A stretch of 64,000 bases of DNA from Amphirosellinia nigrospora. Taxonomy: Eukaryota > Ascomycota > Sordariomycetes > Xylariales > Xylariaceae. The stretch lies in contig SCHM01000001.1 of assembly GCA_004123355.1 (NCBI GenBank), positions 8,504,193 to 8,568,192 of the forward strand. The letters are read 5' to 3'. The notes below the pieces were generated by a model. That model was not told the origin of the DNA and did not search any database. It saw only the letters and a list, made by a program, of their open reading frames with translations. Shown here piece after piece: positions 63,400 to 64,000 of the stretch. Positions within the stretch are counted from its first letter, which is position 1. Every line of letters begins with the position of its first letter. The position numbers were made by a program, and so were the translations under genes.

Positions 63400-64000
63400 G
63401 TCTATACAGCCATTGAAGGATAGCTGATCAAAATATTATATATGCAAAAAACATGCAGAGCTCAATATCGAAGTTGAGAAAGATTATGAATCCACACAAT
63501 ATTGTCGTCGAAGTGGCGGCAAGAGCTCTCTGCTTTAGGTTAGTTTTAGTGTTGGGATGCTGCAGCTTGGCGGCCCGTCCCAGTCACGTTTTAGTGTCAG
63601 GAACGGGTTAAGCAGGCCAGAATAGAACCAGGAATAGAACTTGGGGAGCACCATCTTCAACACCGAAAAGAGACATTGAGTCGAAAGCGGCAGGCCTAAC
63701 TCCACGTTATAGACTTGCAGCATACTTCAAATTTGAGAATAAGCATTTGTAGTTAAAGAAGCGGAGCGCAATGCAAAATGACTTTGAAACTTATCCCCTA
63801 AAACAACCAGCAAACGACTTCGTAGTAGTTGACATGCATGCCTTGGCATGGCAAGATAAGATCCAGACCCCTACATCAACCCTACATCAATTCTACGTCA
63901 TTGGCTCCAGCGAAATTGAGCCGCCTATGGATCGTTCCTTTCAACGCAACCAGCTCAGCACTAACCTCGAGCATTACATCATAGTCATAAGCCATTACGC
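63400..64000. other. USB1 upstream region to window end
   Basis: A 62-codon minus-strand frame at 63535-63723 (containing MVLPKFYSWFYSGLLNPFLT) has no recognised domain and no visible splice partner, so I leave it uncalled. A gene running off the right end cannot be ruled out. Confidence 0.45.

Overview
The window looks like nuclear DNA of a filamentous ascomycete (Pezizomycotina, probably Sordariomycetes). The recognised genes have short GT-AG introns of about 50-150 bp. They include filamentous-fungal families such as a Cps1-type GT2 synthase, a Dfg5/Dcw1 GH76 mannanase and a Kin4 kinase with long disordered tails. No bacterial operon, telomere repeat, rRNA or convincing tRNA was seen. The class-level placement is inference from the look of the proteins.

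Layout. 1-6142 is gene-poor. 6143-7728 (-) is a Cps1-like GT2 glycosyltransferase. 7729-21038 is about 13 kb with no recognisable gene and many small simple repeats. 21039-22616 (+) is an unnamed coiled-coil protein. 24942-26649 (+) is a GPI-anchored GH76 mannanase. 30198-31967 (+) is a DHA1-type MFS transporter, followed by 32510-33711 (+), a stand-alone MetE-C-type protein. 35357-38994 (-) is a Kin4-type kinase. 43219-44511 (-) is a conserved fungal membrane protein. 44.5-48.2 kb is gene-free, partly AT-rich, and holds a 52-bp tandem array. 48174-50401 (-) is the ribosome-associated Hsp70 Ssb. 51760-54593 (-) is RSC4 with two bromodomains, divergent from 55561-56096 (+), the CDK subunit Cks1. 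57635-58305 (+) is an uncharacterised candidate gene. 59487-61512 (+) is ERO1, convergent with 62103-63399 (-), the U6 snRNA 3' exonuclease Usb1.

How the genes relate. They are mostly unlinked housekeeping functions: cell wall (GT2, GH76), protein folding (Ssb, Ero1), cell cycle (Kin4, Cks1), chromatin (Rsc4) and RNA maturation (Usb1). I see no biosynthetic cluster and no clearly new system.

The most important observation is technical. Eleven of the twelve named genes each need one or more single-base length changes, about 19 in roughly 19 kb of coding sequence. Most are a missing base in or beside a short homopolymer. With exactly those changes every gene model becomes divisible by three and matches the usual family length. 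Because essential genes such as CKS1, ERO1 and RSC4 are hit in the same way, uncorrected sequencing error is a better explanation than decay, and the frame breaks should not be read as biology without re-sequencing.
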